Of a stretch of 64,000 nt of DNA, positions 50,801 through 60,011 are shown piece by piece. The translations under genes and the position numbers were made by a program. Source of the DNA: Erythrobacter neustonensis (GTDB lineage: Bacteria > Pseudomonadota > Alphaproteobacteria > Sphingomonadales > Sphingomonadaceae); contig NZ_CP016033.1 in assembly GCF_001663175.1 (NCBI RefSeq), forward strand, positions 2,728,001-2,792,000, given 5' to 3'. Numbering within the stretch: position 1 is the stretch's first letter; every line of letters begins with the position of its first letter. The notes beneath the pieces are model-generated. The model worked only from the letters and a program-made list of their open reading frames with translations, searched no databases and had not been told where the DNA came from.

Positions 50801-51886
50801 ATGTTCCACGTGAAACATTCAGCCATCAAAGGTCGCGGAGCGCAATCGGGGGCCGTCCCCACCCGCTTCGGACTGGCAGCGCGCGAGGTCGATGGCGACT
50901 GGCGCGATCATGTGGCAAGCCTCGATGGTCCGCCGGTCAAACTGCGCACCACCGTGACGGAGGAACGCCCCAAATCGATCCTCACCTTCAACCAGTCCCC
51001 CGACGTCCCCTTCGATCGCTCGATCAACGCCTATCGCGGGTGCGAGCACGGCTGCGTCTATTGCTTCGCGCGGCCCACCCACGCCTACCACGAACTGTCC
51101 CCCGGACTGGATTTCGAAACGCGGCTTTTCGCCAAACCCGATGCCGCCAATCTGCTGCGCAAGACACTGGCGAAAAAGGGATATTCGCCAAAGCCGATCG
51201 CGATGGGGACCAACACTGATCCCTATCAGCCGATCGAACGGGACTGGCGGATCACGCGGCAGGTGCTCGAAGTCTGCCTCGAAACGCGCCACCCGGTCAC
51301 GATCACCACCAAGTCCGACCGCGTGCTCGACGATACCGATCTGTTGACGGCGCTGGCGCGCGAGAAGCTGGTCGCGGTGTCGATCTCGATCACGACGCTT
51401 GATCCCGTGCTGTCGGGCAAGCTCGAACCGCGCTGCGCATCCCCTGCCAAGCGGCTGAAAGCGTTGGCAAAGCTGATCGAATTAGGCATACCGGCGCACT
51501 GCTCGATCTCGCCGATCATCCCCGCGATCACTGACGAATTTCTCGAAGGCATCGTCGCCCGGGCGGCTGACTGCGGCGTCCGGAGTATCAACTGGATACC
51601 TCTGCGCCTCCCGCACGAAGTGGCCCCGCTTTTCCGCGAATGGCTTGGCGTCCATTACCCCGAACGCGCGGGCAAGGTGATGAGCATCGTGCGCGACATG
51701 CGCGGGGGCCGTGACAACGATCCCAATTTTCACAGCCGGTTCAAGGCGCAAGGCGTCTGGGCCGATTTGATCCGCTCCCGCTTCGCGGTTGCATGCCGGC
51801 GCGCCGGGATCGGCAAGGCGCGGTTCGAACTTGATTGTTCGCGCTTCCGCCCTCCGGCTCCTGGCGGCCAATTGTCATTGCTCTGA
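50801..51886 (+). CDS. Radical SAM protein, PA0069/SplB-like
   Basis: 361 residues. The SAM cluster motif is C81-x3-C85-x2-C88 (YRGCEHGCVYCFARPTH), followed by MGTNTDPYQPIE and TITTKSDRVLDD, all characteristic of the PA0069 family related to spore photoproduct lyase. The reaction is unknown. The start is ATG 50801 (MFHVKHSAIKGRG), whose first codons coincide with the parS-like element. No Shine-Dalgarno is evident before it, so a later start is possible, though none is ATG before the conserved core. Confidence 0.9.
   Translation: MFHVKHSAIKGRGAQSGAVPTRFGLAAREVDGDWRDHVASLDGPPVKLRTTVTEERPKSILTFNQSPDVPFDRSINAYRGCEHGCVYCFARPTHAYHELSPGLDFETRLFAKPDAANLLRKTLAKKGYSPKPIAMGTNTDPYQPIERDWRITRQVLEVCLETRHPVTITTKSDRVLDDTDLLTALAREKLVAVSISITTLDPVLSGKLEPRCASPAKRLKALAKLIELGIPAHCSISPIIPAITDEFLEGIVARAADCGVRSINWIPLRLPHEVAPLFREWLGVHYPERAGKVMSIVRDMRGGRDNDPNFHSRFKAQGVWADLIRSRFAVACRRAGIGKARFELDCSRFRPPAPGGQLSLL
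50802..50817. promoter_or_regulatory. parS: parS chromosome partition site (ParB binding)
   Basis: TGTTCCACGTGAAACA at 50802-50817 agrees at every specified position with the bacterial consensus TGTTNCACGTGAAACA. It overlaps the start codon of the radical SAM gene and encodes its FHVKH. ParB binds such sites to organise and segregate the origin region. Fifteen fixed positions make a chance match very unlikely. No parA or parB lies in the window. Confidence 0.88.
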
Positions 51887-51938
51887 CCGACCGGACGGCG
51901 ACCATCCTGCCAGCTTTTGCGCCGCGGCTACCGTGGGT

Positions 51939-52373
51939 TCAGGCAAACCCTTCGCCCGCCTCCCCTGGGGCAAAGCGCATCAACCGGCTGTCGCGCAGGG
52001 CCGCCGTGCGGTTCACGACCGCCTGCTGATACTCCGGGTCCTTTATCATCGCGAAAAACGCATTGGCATCAGGATATTGCGCGATGAAGCCATCGTGCCA
52101 CTGCTTGGCCTCTGGCCCTGTCACCATCGTCTCGAAGCGGCCGCGCCACAGGATCGTGCCGCCGACCCGCGCAAAAATGGGCGCACTTGTCCGGCCATAT
52201 TCGCGGTAAGCCTCACGCCCGCTCCAACCCTTGCCCGCATGTTCGTGCCCTGCGGGATAGGCCGCGGTGTCGCGGTATTGCAGCAGGTTGAGCATGTTGA
52301 TCGGCGTATCGCGCGGCAGGTTCTTGAACGCTGCGAAATTCGCCGCACTTGGATCGATGTGAAACTCAGCCAT
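51939..52373 (-). CDS. DUF1330 domain protein
   Basis: 144 residues. MAEFHIDPSAANFAAFKNLPRDTPINMLNLLQYRDTAAYPAGHEHAGKGWSGREAYREYGR, then RVGGTILWRGRFETMVTGP and a C-terminal DANAFFAMIKDPEYQQAVVNRTAALRDSRLMRF match the DUF1330 dabb-like fold, small alpha-beta barrel proteins of unclear role. ATG 52373 overlaps the acetyltransferase stop by 8 bp and is preceded by GGGAAGGGA, so the two are coupled. It converges on the radical SAM gene. Confidence 0.85.
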   Translation of the reverse strand: MAEFHIDPSAANFAAFKNLPRDTPINMLNLLQYRDTAAYPAGHEHAGKGWSGREAYREYGRTSAPIFARVGGTILWRGRFETMVTGPEAKQWHDGFIAQYPDANAFFAMIKDPEYQQAVVNRTAALRDSRLMRFAPGEAGEGFA

Positions 52374-52893
52374 TGTCCCATCCCTTCCCCGTAAGATCGG
52401 CCTGCATATACACGGTATCGAGCAGCCTGCCGAACTTGCAGCCGACCTGCCGCATCCGCCCCGCATGGACGAAGCCGCATTTGGCATGCAGCGCGACCGA
52501 CGCCGGCTCGCCTCCGCCGATCACCGCGATCATCTGGGCAAAGCCCGCGGCGCGTGCGGCGACCACAAGCGCGCCGAGCAGAACCGTCCCCGCTCCCATG
52601 CCGCGGGCAGCATCGGCGAGATAGATGCTGTCCTCGCACGTATGCGCGTAGGCGGCCCGTTCGCGGAACAGCGCGGCATAGGCATAGCCGGCCACGGCGG
52701 CCTCCCGCTCGGCAACCAGAAAGGGAAGCCCGCGCGCGGCAAAGTCGCCGATCTTTTCACGCCATGCGCCCGTATCAGGCGCGGAAGTATCAAAGGTTGC
52801 CGTGCTGTGCGCGACGTGAAAGGCATAGATATCGCACACAGCCTGCGCATCCCCCGGACACGCAGGCCGGATTGCGATGTCAGCCAAGCGCAT
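52366..52893 (-). CDS. GNAT acetyltransferase, phosphinothricin acetyltransferase-like
   Basis: 175 residues. IRPACPGDAQAVCDIYAFHVAHSTATFDTSAPDTGAW is the typical start of the PAT/YncA group; YAYAALFRERAAYAHTCEDSIYLADAARGMGAGTVLLGALV contains the acetyl-CoA-binding loop, and VALHAKCGFVHAGRMRQVGCKFGRLLDTVYMQADL completes the fold. Members acetylate methionine sulfone/sulfoximine or phosphinothricin-like compounds; resistance is not implied. ATG 52893 overlaps the ligase stop by 14 bp. Confidence 0.87.
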   Translation of the reverse strand: MRLADIAIRPACPGDAQAVCDIYAFHVAHSTATFDTSAPDTGAWREKIGDFAARGLPFLVAEREAAVAGYAYAALFRERAAYAHTCEDSIYLADAARGMGAGTVLLGALVVAARAAGFAQMIAVIGGGEPASVALHAKCGFVHAGRMRQVGCKFGRLLDTVYMQADLTGKGWDNG

Positions 52894-54487
52894 AATCCCT
52901 GAACCGTTCGCGCAGATCCTTCTTGCTGATCTTGCCCGTTGCCGTGTGCGGGATATCGTCGACGAACTCGACCGCGTCGGGCATCCACCACTTCGCGATC
53001 TGCGGTTTGAGGTGTTCCAGAATATCCTCGGAGGTGACCTCGGCTCCGGCCTTCTTGACCACGAACAGCACCGGGCGTTCGTCCCATTTGGGATGGAAAA
53101 TGCCGATGCACGCGGCTTCGGCCACGCCCGGATGCCCACAGGCGGCATTTTCAAGCTCGACCGAGCTAATCCACTCGCCCCCCGACTTGATCACGTCCTT
53201 GGTGCGGTCGGTGAGTTGCAGGGTGCCGTCGGGATGGATGATCCCGACATCGCCGGTATCGAACCAGCCGTCATTGCCTACCGCGTCAGCTTCTGCCTTG
53301 AAATAGCGCTTGATGATCCACGGCCCGCGGATCTGGAGCGCCCCGCTGGTCTTTCCGTCGCGCGGCAATTCGGTGGTCATGTCGGCAAGGTCGACCGTGC
53401 GCAGTTGCACCCCGAAGATTGGCCGACCCTGCATCGCGGTCTTTTCGACCTTTTCTTCGAGGCTGAGGCTGTCCCAGTCCCAGGTCGGCCCGCCCACCGT
53501 GCCGATCGGCGAGGTTTCGGTCATCCCCCATGCGTGCTGGACGCGGGTGCCGTTCTTGAGCAGGCGTTCGATCATGAATTTGGGCGCGGCCGATCCGCCG
53601 ATGGTCGCGGCCTTGAGCGGCGGCAGGTCGAGGCCGTTGGCATCGCAATACTGGAAATGCGCCAGCCACACCGTGGGCACGCCCGCGCTGTCGGTTACGC
53701 CTTCGCCGATCATCAGATCGTGCAGCACCGCCGGATCGTTGACCGCCGAGAACACGAACTTGATCCCCGCCATCGCGCCCGCATAGGGCAGGCCCCAGCT
53801 CGCCGCGTGGAACATCGGCACCACCGGCAGCATCACTGACGCACTGGAGAAATTGAAGGCCGCCGGTTGCAGCCCTGCCATCGCGTGCAGCACGGTCGAG
53901 CGGTGTTCGTATTGCACACCCTTGGGATTGCCCGTGGTTCCGCTTGTGTAGCAGATCATGCAGGGATCGTTTTCGGGCCCGGTGACCCATTCGAAATCGC
54001 CATCCTCGCTGCCAATCCAGTCTTCGAAGGCGGGCGCGTGGTCGCCGCTGTCGTAGCAGATATAATGTTCGACCGTGGGCCAGCGGTCCTTCATTCGGTC
54101 GACGATCGGCTGGAAAGCGGCGTCATAGCACAGCACGCGATCTTCGGCGTGGTTGACGATATAGTCGAGCTGGTCGTCGAACAGGCGCGGGTTGACGGTA
54201 TGCAGCACCCCGCCCATCCCCGCCACGCCATACCAGCTGACCAGATGGCGCGAATGGTTCATGGCAAGGCTTGCCACCTTGTCGCCGGGCCTCAGGCCGA
54301 GCCGCTGGAGCGCCTGCGCCATCTTGCAGGCATCCTTGCGAATTCCTGCCCAATTGGTCCGGGTGATGCTGCCATCGGCCCAGCGGGTCACGATCTCGCG
54401 CTCCCCCGCCTCGCGCGCGGCGTGATCGATCACCGCCGTCACCCGCATCGTCCAGTCCTGCATTGCGCCAAGGCGTGCATTCGCCAT
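52880..54487 (-). CDS. Medium/long-chain fatty-acid-CoA ligase (FadD-like)
   Basis: 535 residues, ANL superfamily. CMICYTSGTTGNPKGVQYEHRS (P-loop), HAWGMTETSPIGTV, GWFDTGDVGIIHPDGTLQLTDRTKDVIKSGGEWISSVELEN and TATGKISKKDLRERF (catalytic Lys) are in the standard order. It makes acyl-CoA from fatty acid, ATP and CoA; sequence type is that of the AlkK/FadD group of sphingomonads. ATG 54487 is preceded by GGAGAGAG. It heads a three-gene unit with the acetyltransferase and the DUF1330 gene. Confidence 0.9.
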   Translation of the reverse strand: MANARLGAMQDWTMRVTAVIDHAAREAGEREIVTRWADGSITRTNWAGIRKDACKMAQALQRLGLRPGDKVASLAMNHSRHLVSWYGVAGMGGVLHTVNPRLFDDQLDYIVNHAEDRVLCYDAAFQPIVDRMKDRWPTVEHYICYDSGDHAPAFEDWIGSEDGDFEWVTGPENDPCMICYTSGTTGNPKGVQYEHRSTVLHAMAGLQPAAFNFSSASVMLPVVPMFHAASWGLPYAGAMAGIKFVFSAVNDPAVLHDLMIGEGVTDSAGVPTVWLAHFQYCDANGLDLPPLKAATIGGSAAPKFMIERLLKNGTRVQHAWGMTETSPIGTVGGPTWDWDSLSLEEKVEKTAMQGRPIFGVQLRTVDLADMTTELPRDGKTSGALQIRGPWIIKRYFKAEADAVGNDGWFDTGDVGIIHPDGTLQLTDRTKDVIKSGGEWISSVELENAACGHPGVAEAACIGIFHPKWDERPVLFVVKKAGAEVTSEDILEHLKPQIAKWWMPDAVEFVDDIPHTATGKISKKDLRERFRDYALG

Positions 54488-54734
54488 GCTCGTCTCTCTC
54501 CTTTTTCGCGGTGGTTTGCCCACGCGTATTGTCGGGTTCGTGTGCCTTTCATGCCTTTGCCCATCGGGGTTGGCAATCGGTTCGGCAGAACCCTGAGACT
54601 TCGCGAAAAAAAGAGATGGAACAATTGGCGCTGGCCGCTGCTTACCCCCGACCTATCGCAAGTGCGAACAGAGCCGGTTGCGGCATGGCGCACTGATGAC
54701 AGACCGAATTGACCAAATTTTGAGGGAACATCAC
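54488..54734 (+). other. 247-bp divergent intergenic region between fadD-like gene and ompA
   Basis: It must hold the promoters for the leftward fatty-acid ligase operon and the rightward ompA. AT-rich patches occur near 54606-54625 and 54706-54722, but no clean -35/-10 pair stands out. The only structured element is a short hairpin (GGTTC at 54579-54583 with GAACC at 54588-54592). I see no gene inside. Confidence 0.4.
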
Positions 54735-55880
54735 ATGAAGAAAACAGGGCTCCTGCTGGCAGGCGTTGCTGCCATCATCGCCATGCCGGCACAGGCACGC
54801 GATGGCGAAGCCTATATCGGCATCAACGGCGGCGTCAGCTTCAAGGACAAGGTGACGGTCGATGCCAACACCCCGGCTGCCGAAGACACCTTCGTTCGCG
54901 CGGCAACCGCACGCACCAAGATGGGTCTCGATACCGACGTGGTCGTAGGCTACGACTTCGGCGGCTTCCGTCTCGAAGCTGAAGGCGGTTACAAGAATAA
55001 CGGTTACCGCAACCTGCGCGTCGACAACGCGGCGATCCTCCCCGCCGGCGTCGCCGTGCCGGTCGGCACCGTGGTCGATAACGAGCGCGATCTCGAAATC
55101 TGGAGCGGCATGGTCAACGCGATGGTCGACATCGGCGATGACGATGGCTTCCAGGTCTTCGGTGGCGGCGGCGTGGGCGTTGCCCGTCTGCACCTGCCCG
55201 TCGAAGTCGCTGGCGTCGGCACGGTCGTCGATGACGGCGAAACCGATTTCGCATGGCAGCTGATCGGCGGCTTCCGCTTCCCCGTGAACGACAACATCGA
55301 TCTCGGCGTGAAGTATCGTTACTTCAACATCGACGATTTCCGCCTGCAGGCCGCCAACGGCAACGATCTGCGCGCCAACTACTCGGCTCACTCGGTACTC
55401 GCCAGCCTGACCGTCAACCTCGGCGGCCGTTCGGAGCCCGCCCCGGTGGTCGCACCGGCACCGGCCCCCGTCTATACTCCGCCGCCGCCGGCGCCGGTCG
55501 TTGCTCCCCCGCCGCCGCCGGTGGCACAGTGCAACACGGGCCCCTACATCGTGTTCTTCGACTTTGACCGTTCGGACGTCAGCCCCGAAGCTGCCGGCAT
55601 CCTTAACAATGCCGTCAACGCTTACGCCAACTGCGGTTCGGCACGCGTCATGCTCGCCGGTCACACCGATGCCGCGGGTAGCGCACAGTACAACCAGGGC
55701 CTCGCCCAGCGTCGTAACGAAGCTGTTCGCAGCTATCTGAACGGCCGCGGCATCCCCACCGGCCAGATCATGGCGCAGGCCTTCGGCGAAACCCAGCCGC
55801 GCGTCCCGACCGCCGACGGTGTGCGCGAAGCACAGAACCGCCGCGTGGAAGTGACCTACGGCCCGGGTTCGGGAATGTAA
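54735..55880 (+). CDS. OmpA family outer-membrane protein
   Basis: 381 residues. Signal peptide MKKTGLLLAGVAAIIAMPAQA, then an eight-strand type beta barrel (about 22-235; strands such as VVVGYDFGGFRLEAEGGYK, FAWQLIGGFRFPV, GVKYRYFNI, VLASLTVNLGG), a Pro/Val/Ala-rich linker (about 237-265, APVVAPAPAPVYTPPPPAP), and the peptidoglycan-binding OmpA domain (YIVFFDFDRSDVSPEA, GHTDAAGSAQYNQGLAQRRNEAVRSYL, NRRVEVTYG). The peptidoglycan-contacting D/R pair is present. A strong SD (GAGGGA) precedes ATG 54735. Abundant structural protein in related bacteria. Single-gene unit with a strong terminator. Confidence 0.96.
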   Translation: MKKTGLLLAGVAAIIAMPAQARDGEAYIGINGGVSFKDKVTVDANTPAAEDTFVRAATARTKMGLDTDVVVGYDFGGFRLEAEGGYKNNGYRNLRVDNAAILPAGVAVPVGTVVDNERDLEIWSGMVNAMVDIGDDDGFQVFGGGGVGVARLHLPVEVAGVGTVVDDGETDFAWQLIGGFRFPVNDNIDLGVKYRYFNIDDFRLQAANGNDLRANYSAHSVLASLTVNLGGRSEPAPVVAPAPAPVYTPPPPAPVVAPPPPPVAQCNTGPYIVFFDFDRSDVSPEAAGILNNAVNAYANCGSARVMLAGHTDAAGSAQYNQGLAQRRNEAVRSYLNGRGIPTGQIMAQAFGETQPRVPTADGVREAQNRRVEVTYGPGSGM

Positions 55881-55894
55881 GCAATCCCCAAGGA

Positions 55895-55927
55895 AGGGGG
55901 CCGGAGCGATCCGGCCCCCTTTTTTTT
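55895..55927 (+). terminator. Rho-independent terminator after ompA
   Basis: A perfect 10-bp GC stem (55895-55904 with 55911-55920), 6-nt loop and a run of T residues to 55927. It lies 14 bp after the ompA stop. The T-run overlaps the stop codon of the converging dnaE gene. On the minus strand no T-run follows the stem, so it acts mainly on ompA. Confidence 0.93.
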
Positions 55928-58900
55928 ATGCCACCAGCCTGAGATTGCCGCGTTTCTTGAGCGGCGCGAGCGTGACCTTGGCGATCCCGGGAACTGCCGA
56001 AAGCTGCTCGGCCAATTCGCCCGTCAGCACGAAATTGCGCCCGAGCCTCAGCTTCACCCGCTCGCCGCTCGCCAGCACCAGCCATACCGTCACTTCGCTC
56101 ACCCCCGCGGGACGATCGCCGCGCGCCGCAGTCAGCTCGCTGTGCAATTCGCGCAAAGCCTCGAGGCTGCTGATTTCCGCGGTCAATTCCATCGCGGTCG
56201 ATCCGCTCACCGCCGACAGCGGCTTTGCTCCGCGCACGGTCAGGCGCGGGGGCTCATCGACGCTCGGCGCGTCGAGTTCGACCGAAAGCAGCAGACATTC
56301 GCCCGCCTGCGCCCAGCGTTCGAAATCGGGCACCAGCGCCTCTTCGAAACAGGCAGCGGAAAACTGGCCCGAACTGTCCGAGAAATCCGCGCGCACGAAC
56401 ATCGCGCCCTTGCGGGTGCGCGCCTTGGTGATCCCTTCGACCAGCGCCGCCATCGCCGCCGATCCCTTGCCCCCCGGCGGCGCGCCCGCTTCCATCAGGC
56501 TTTGATAGGTGCGCGCACCGTTGGCACTGGCCGCCTCGCGGTATTGCTGCACGGGGTGGGCGGAGAAATAGAACCCGAAATTCTCGCGCTCCTTCGCCAT
56601 CTTTTCCGGACGGCTCCACGGCGCGCAGGGTTGCAGGCGCAGGTCTTCGGCAGGCCCCGCATCCCCGCCGAACAATCCCGCCTGCCCGCTTGAGCGTTCA
56701 CGCGCGGCAGCATCGGCGACCGCCATCAGCATGTCGGCGTTGGCGAAAAGCAAGGCGCGATCGGGTTCGAGCCCGTCGAACGCGCCGGCGCAGATCAGCC
56801 CTTCCAGCTGGCGACGGTTCATCGTCCCTTGCGGCACGCGCTCGAACAGGTCCTTGAGGCTGGCGAAGGGCCCGTTTGCCTGACGCTCGGCCACGATCGC
56901 TTCCATCGCCTTTTCGCCGACATTGCGAATCCCGGCGAGCGCATAACGCACGGCATAGCCATGGTCGGTCTGCTCGACCGTAAATTCGGCCTCCGAGGCG
57001 TTGATGCACGGGGCAAGGATTTCCACCCCGCCCGCGCTGCCCGGATAGCGGCGCGCATCGTCGACAAAGACATTGAGCTTTTCCGACTGGTGCATGTCGA
57101 AGCACATCGAGGCGGCGTAGAATTCTTCCGGATAATGCGCCTTCATCCAAGCGGTCTGATAGGCGAGCAACGCATAGGCGGCAGCGTGCGACTTGTTGAA
57201 GCCGTAGCCTGCGAACTTGTCGATCAAATCGAACAATTCGTTGGCGCGCTTGGGTTCGATATCCGAATGGGTCTTGCAGCCTTCGACGAACCGGCCGCGC
57301 TGGGCGTCCATTTCGGCCTGCACCTTCTTGCCCATCGCGCGGCGCAGCAAGTCTGCATCGCCCAGCGAGTAACCGGCCAGCACCTGCGCGGCCTGCATCA
57401 CCTGTTCCTGATAGACGAAAATGCCGTAGGTTTCGGACAGGATGCCTTCGAGCTTGGGGTGCGGATATTCGATCGGCACCTGCCCGGCCTTGCGCTGGCC
57501 GAACAGCGGGATGTTGTCCATCGGGCCGGGCCGATAGAGCGAGACGAGCGCGATGATGTCGCCGAAGTTGGTCGGCTTCACCGCCTTCAGCGTGCGCCGC
57601 ATCCCCTCGGATTCCAGCTGGAACACGCCCACGGTATTGCCGGTCTGCATCAGCGCGTAGACCTGTGCATCATCAAGCGGGAGCGCGCCCAGATCGATCG
57701 TGATCCCGCGTTTTTCGAGGAGGTCGACCGCCTTTCTCAGCACCGACAGCGTCTTCAGCCCGAGGAAGTCGAACTTCACCAGCCCGCTGGATTCGACATA
57801 TTTCATGTCGAACTGCGTCACCGGCATGTCAGAGCGCGGATCGCGGTAAAGCGGCACCAGCTGCGCCAGCGGCCGATCGCCGATCACCACGCCCGCCGCG
57901 TGGGTCGAGGAATTGCGCGGCATGCCTTCAAGCTGCATCGCCAGATCGACCAGCCGCTTCACTTCGGGATGCGTGTCGTATTCCTTGCGGAAATCGGCCG
58001 CGCCGTTCAATGCGCGCGGCAGCGGCCAGGGGTCGGTCGGATGGTTTGGCACCATCTTGCACAGCCGGTCGACCTGCCCATAGCTCATCTGCAGAATGCG
58101 CCCGCAATCGCGCAGCACCGCGCGAGCTTTCAGCTTGCCGAAGGTGATGATCTGCGCGACGTGGTCGCTGCCGTATTTGGCCTGCACATAGCGGATCACC
58201 TCGCCGCGGCGCGTTTCGCAGAAGTCGATGTCGAAGTCGGGCATCGACACGCGTTCGGGGTTAAGGAAGCGTTCGAACAGCAGCCCCAGCTTGATCGGAT
58301 CCAAGTCAGTGATCGTCAGCGCCCATGCCACCGCCGAGCCCGCACCCGAACCACGCCCCGGTCCCACCGGAATGCCGTTGTCCTTGGCCCACTTGATGAA
58401 ATCGCCGACGATCAGGAAGTAGCCGGGAAAGCCCATCTTCACGATTACGTCGATTTCGAATTCGAGCCGGTCGAAATAGACCTTGCGCTCTTCCTCGGTC
58501 AGTTCCGGATAGGCCGCCAGACGCGCTTCGAGGCCGCGGCGCGAATCTTCGGCCAGCATCCGCGCCTCGCCTGCAAGATCGCCCGCAAGGCTGGGCAGGA
58601 TCGGCTTGCGATAGGGCGGCGCAAAGGCGCAGCGCTGCGCAACGACCAGCGTGTTGGCGGTCGCTTCGGGAAGATCGGCAAAGGCTTCGGCCATCATGCT
58701 CGCCGGCTTGACGAAGGCCTGCGGGTTCGACCGCGGGCGTTCGTCGGCTTCGATCTGGGTCGAATTGGCAATGCACAGCATCGCGTCATGCGCCTTGTGC
58801 ATGTGCGGCTCGGCAAAGTTGGCGGGGTTGGTGGCGACCAGCGGCAGATTGCGCGCATAGGCCAGATCGATCAGCGCGTCCTCCGCGCGTTCGCACACCG

Positions 58901-59426
58901 GATCGCCATTGCGCGCCAGCTCGATGTAAAGCCGGCCGGGGAACAGCGCTTCAAGGCTTTCGGCAAGCCGCAAGGCGGCATCGTGCTGCCCTTCGGCGAG
59001 CAGGCGGGTCAACCCGCCCTCGCCCGCGCCGGTCAATGCGATCAGCCCGCCGGTGCGCCCTTCGAGATCGGTCAGCGTGACATGCGGGTCGCGTTCGAGC
59101 GGGCGGTCGAGGTGCGCCGCCGAAACCAGATGGCACAGATTGTCGTATCCCGTGTCGTCCTGCGCAAACAGCGCGAGATGATCGACCACGGTGCGCGCAT
59201 CGTCGCGCGCGACCCCGACCAATGCGCCGATCAGCGGCTGCACGCCTTCGGCCTTGCACGCCGCGGCAAACGCCATGATCCCGTAAAGCCCGTTGCGGTC
59301 GCAGATCGCAATCGCGGGATAGCCGCGCTCCTTTGCGAGCTTGGCGATGTCCTTGGGATCGATTGCCCCTTCGAGCATCGAATAGGACGACATCACACGC
59401 AGCGGAACAAAGGGGGCAAAGGGCAT
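55926..59426 (-). CDS. dnaE: DNA polymerase III alpha subunit
   Basis: 1166 residues, the replicative polymerase. An N-terminal PHP domain (residues 1-275: VPLRVMSSYSMLEGAIDPKD), the polymerase core with catalytic Asp pair D397/D399 in MPDFDIDFCETRR (E. coli D401/D403), the VGPGRGSGAGSAVAW block, GMPRNSSTHAAGVVI, a tandem helix-hairpin-helix region, and a C-terminal OB fold (ALVEGITKARTRKGAMFVRADFSDSSGQF). ATG 59426 (MPFAPFVPLRV) is used; TTG 59435 is in frame. Its end abuts the ompA terminator. Confidence 0.97.
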   Translation of the reverse strand: MPFAPFVPLRVMSSYSMLEGAIDPKDIAKLAKERGYPAIAICDRNGLYGIMAFAAACKAEGVQPLIGALVGVARDDARTVVDHLALFAQDDTGYDNLCHLVSAAHLDRPLERDPHVTLTDLEGRTGGLIALTGAGEGGLTRLLAEGQHDAALRLAESLEALFPGRLYIELARNGDPVCERAEDALIDLAYARNLPLVATNPANFAEPHMHKAHDAMLCIANSTQIEADERPRSNPQAFVKPASMMAEAFADLPEATANTLVVAQRCAFAPPYRKPILPSLAGDLAGEARMLAEDSRRGLEARLAAYPELTEEERKVYFDRLEFEIDVIVKMGFPGYFLIVGDFIKWAKDNGIPVGPGRGSGAGSAVAWALTITDLDPIKLGLLFERFLNPERVSMPDFDIDFCETRRGEVIRYVQAKYGSDHVAQIITFGKLKARAVLRDCGRILQMSYGQVDRLCKMVPNHPTDPWPLPRALNGAADFRKEYDTHPEVKRLVDLAMQLEGMPRNSSTHAAGVVIGDRPLAQLVPLYRDPRSDMPVTQFDMKYVESSGLVKFDFLGLKTLSVLRKAVDLLEKRGITIDLGALPLDDAQVYALMQTGNTVGVFQLESEGMRRTLKAVKPTNFGDIIALVSLYRPGPMDNIPLFGQRKAGQVPIEYPHPKLEGILSETYGIFVYQEQVMQAAQVLAGYSLGDADLLRRAMGKKVQAEMDAQRGRFVEGCKTHSDIEPKRANELFDLIDKFAGYGFNKSHAAAYALLAYQTAWMKAHYPEEFYAASMCFDMHQSEKLNVFVDDARRYPGSAGGVEILAPCINASEAEFTVEQTDHGYAVRYALAGIRNVGEKAMEAIVAERQANGPFASLKDLFERVPQGTMNRRQLEGLICAGAFDGLEPDRALLFANADMLMAVADAAARERSSGQAGLFGGDAGPAEDLRLQPCAPWSRPEKMAKERENFGFYFSAHPVQQYREAASANGARTYQSLMEAGAPPGGKGSAAMAALVEGITKARTRKGAMFVRADFSDSSGQFSAACFEEALVPDFERWAQAGECLLLSVELDAPSVDEPPRLTVRGAKPLSAVSGSTAMELTAEISSLEALRELHSELTAARGDRPAGVSEVTVWLVLASGERVKLRLGRNFVLTGELAEQLSAVPGIAKVTLAPLKKRGNLRLVA

Positions 59427-59503
59427 GAGAGCCAATCTAGGAAGTCGCGGCGATTCTCAAACCTTTTCGCAGCCCTTTCCTGTGCACAGGGCGGTGCGTG
59501 CGA

Positions 59504-59983
59504 TCACAACAGCTTTTCGAGGTCGCGGGCAATCGCTTCGGGCTTGTCGGTGGGGGCGTAGCGTTTGACCACGCGCCCCTGCCGGTCGATCAGGAACTTG
59601 GTGAAATTCCACTTGATCGCGCTGGTGCCCATGAGGCCCTTTTTCTCGGATTTCATCCAATCGAACAGCGGCGAGGCGTCCGCGCCGTTGACGTCGACCT
59701 TTTCCATCAGCGGGAAGGTGACGCCGAAATTGACCTTGCAGAACTGTTCGATCTCGTCGGCATTGCCGGGTTCCTGCGCGCCGAACTGGTTGCAGGGGAA
59801 ACCCAGCACTTCGAACCCGCGATCGCGGTATTGCTGAAACAGCTTTTCGAGCCCGTCATATTGCGGGGTGAAACCGCACTTGCTCGCGGTGTTGACCACC
59901 AAGAGCACGGTGCCGAGCTTGTCCTTGAGATCGAGCGGTTGACCACGATTGGTGGTGACGGTGAAGTCGGCAATCGTGGTCAT
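59504..59983 (-). CDS. Glutathione peroxidase family protein
   Basis: 159 residues. The peroxidatic Cys is C36 (VVNTASKCGFTPQYDGLEKL; Cys instead of selenocysteine), with FPCNQFGAQEPG (second Cys, likely resolving through thioredoxin) and WNFTKFLIDRQGRVVKRY (Trp-Asn of the catalytic site). No signal peptide. Bacterial proteins of this kind often use thioredoxin rather than glutathione. Start ATG 59983. It lies after the 95-residue gene on the same strand, 28 bp apart. Confidence 0.94.
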   Translation of the reverse strand: MTTIADFTVTTNRGQPLDLKDKLGTVLLVVNTASKCGFTPQYDGLEKLFQQYRDRGFEVLGFPCNQFGAQEPGNADEIEQFCKVNFGVTFPLMEKVDVNGADASPLFDWMKSEKKGLMGTSAIKWNFTKFLIDRQGRVVKRYAPTDKPEAIARDLEKLL

Positions 59984-60011
59984 CGCTGTGGCTCCAGTCG
60001 GAGGGCTGACG

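Noticed and set aside
56829..59561. Plus-strand open frame of 910 codons opposite dnaE
   Set aside because: His/Arg-rich composition with no domain; dnaE on the other strand is unambiguous.
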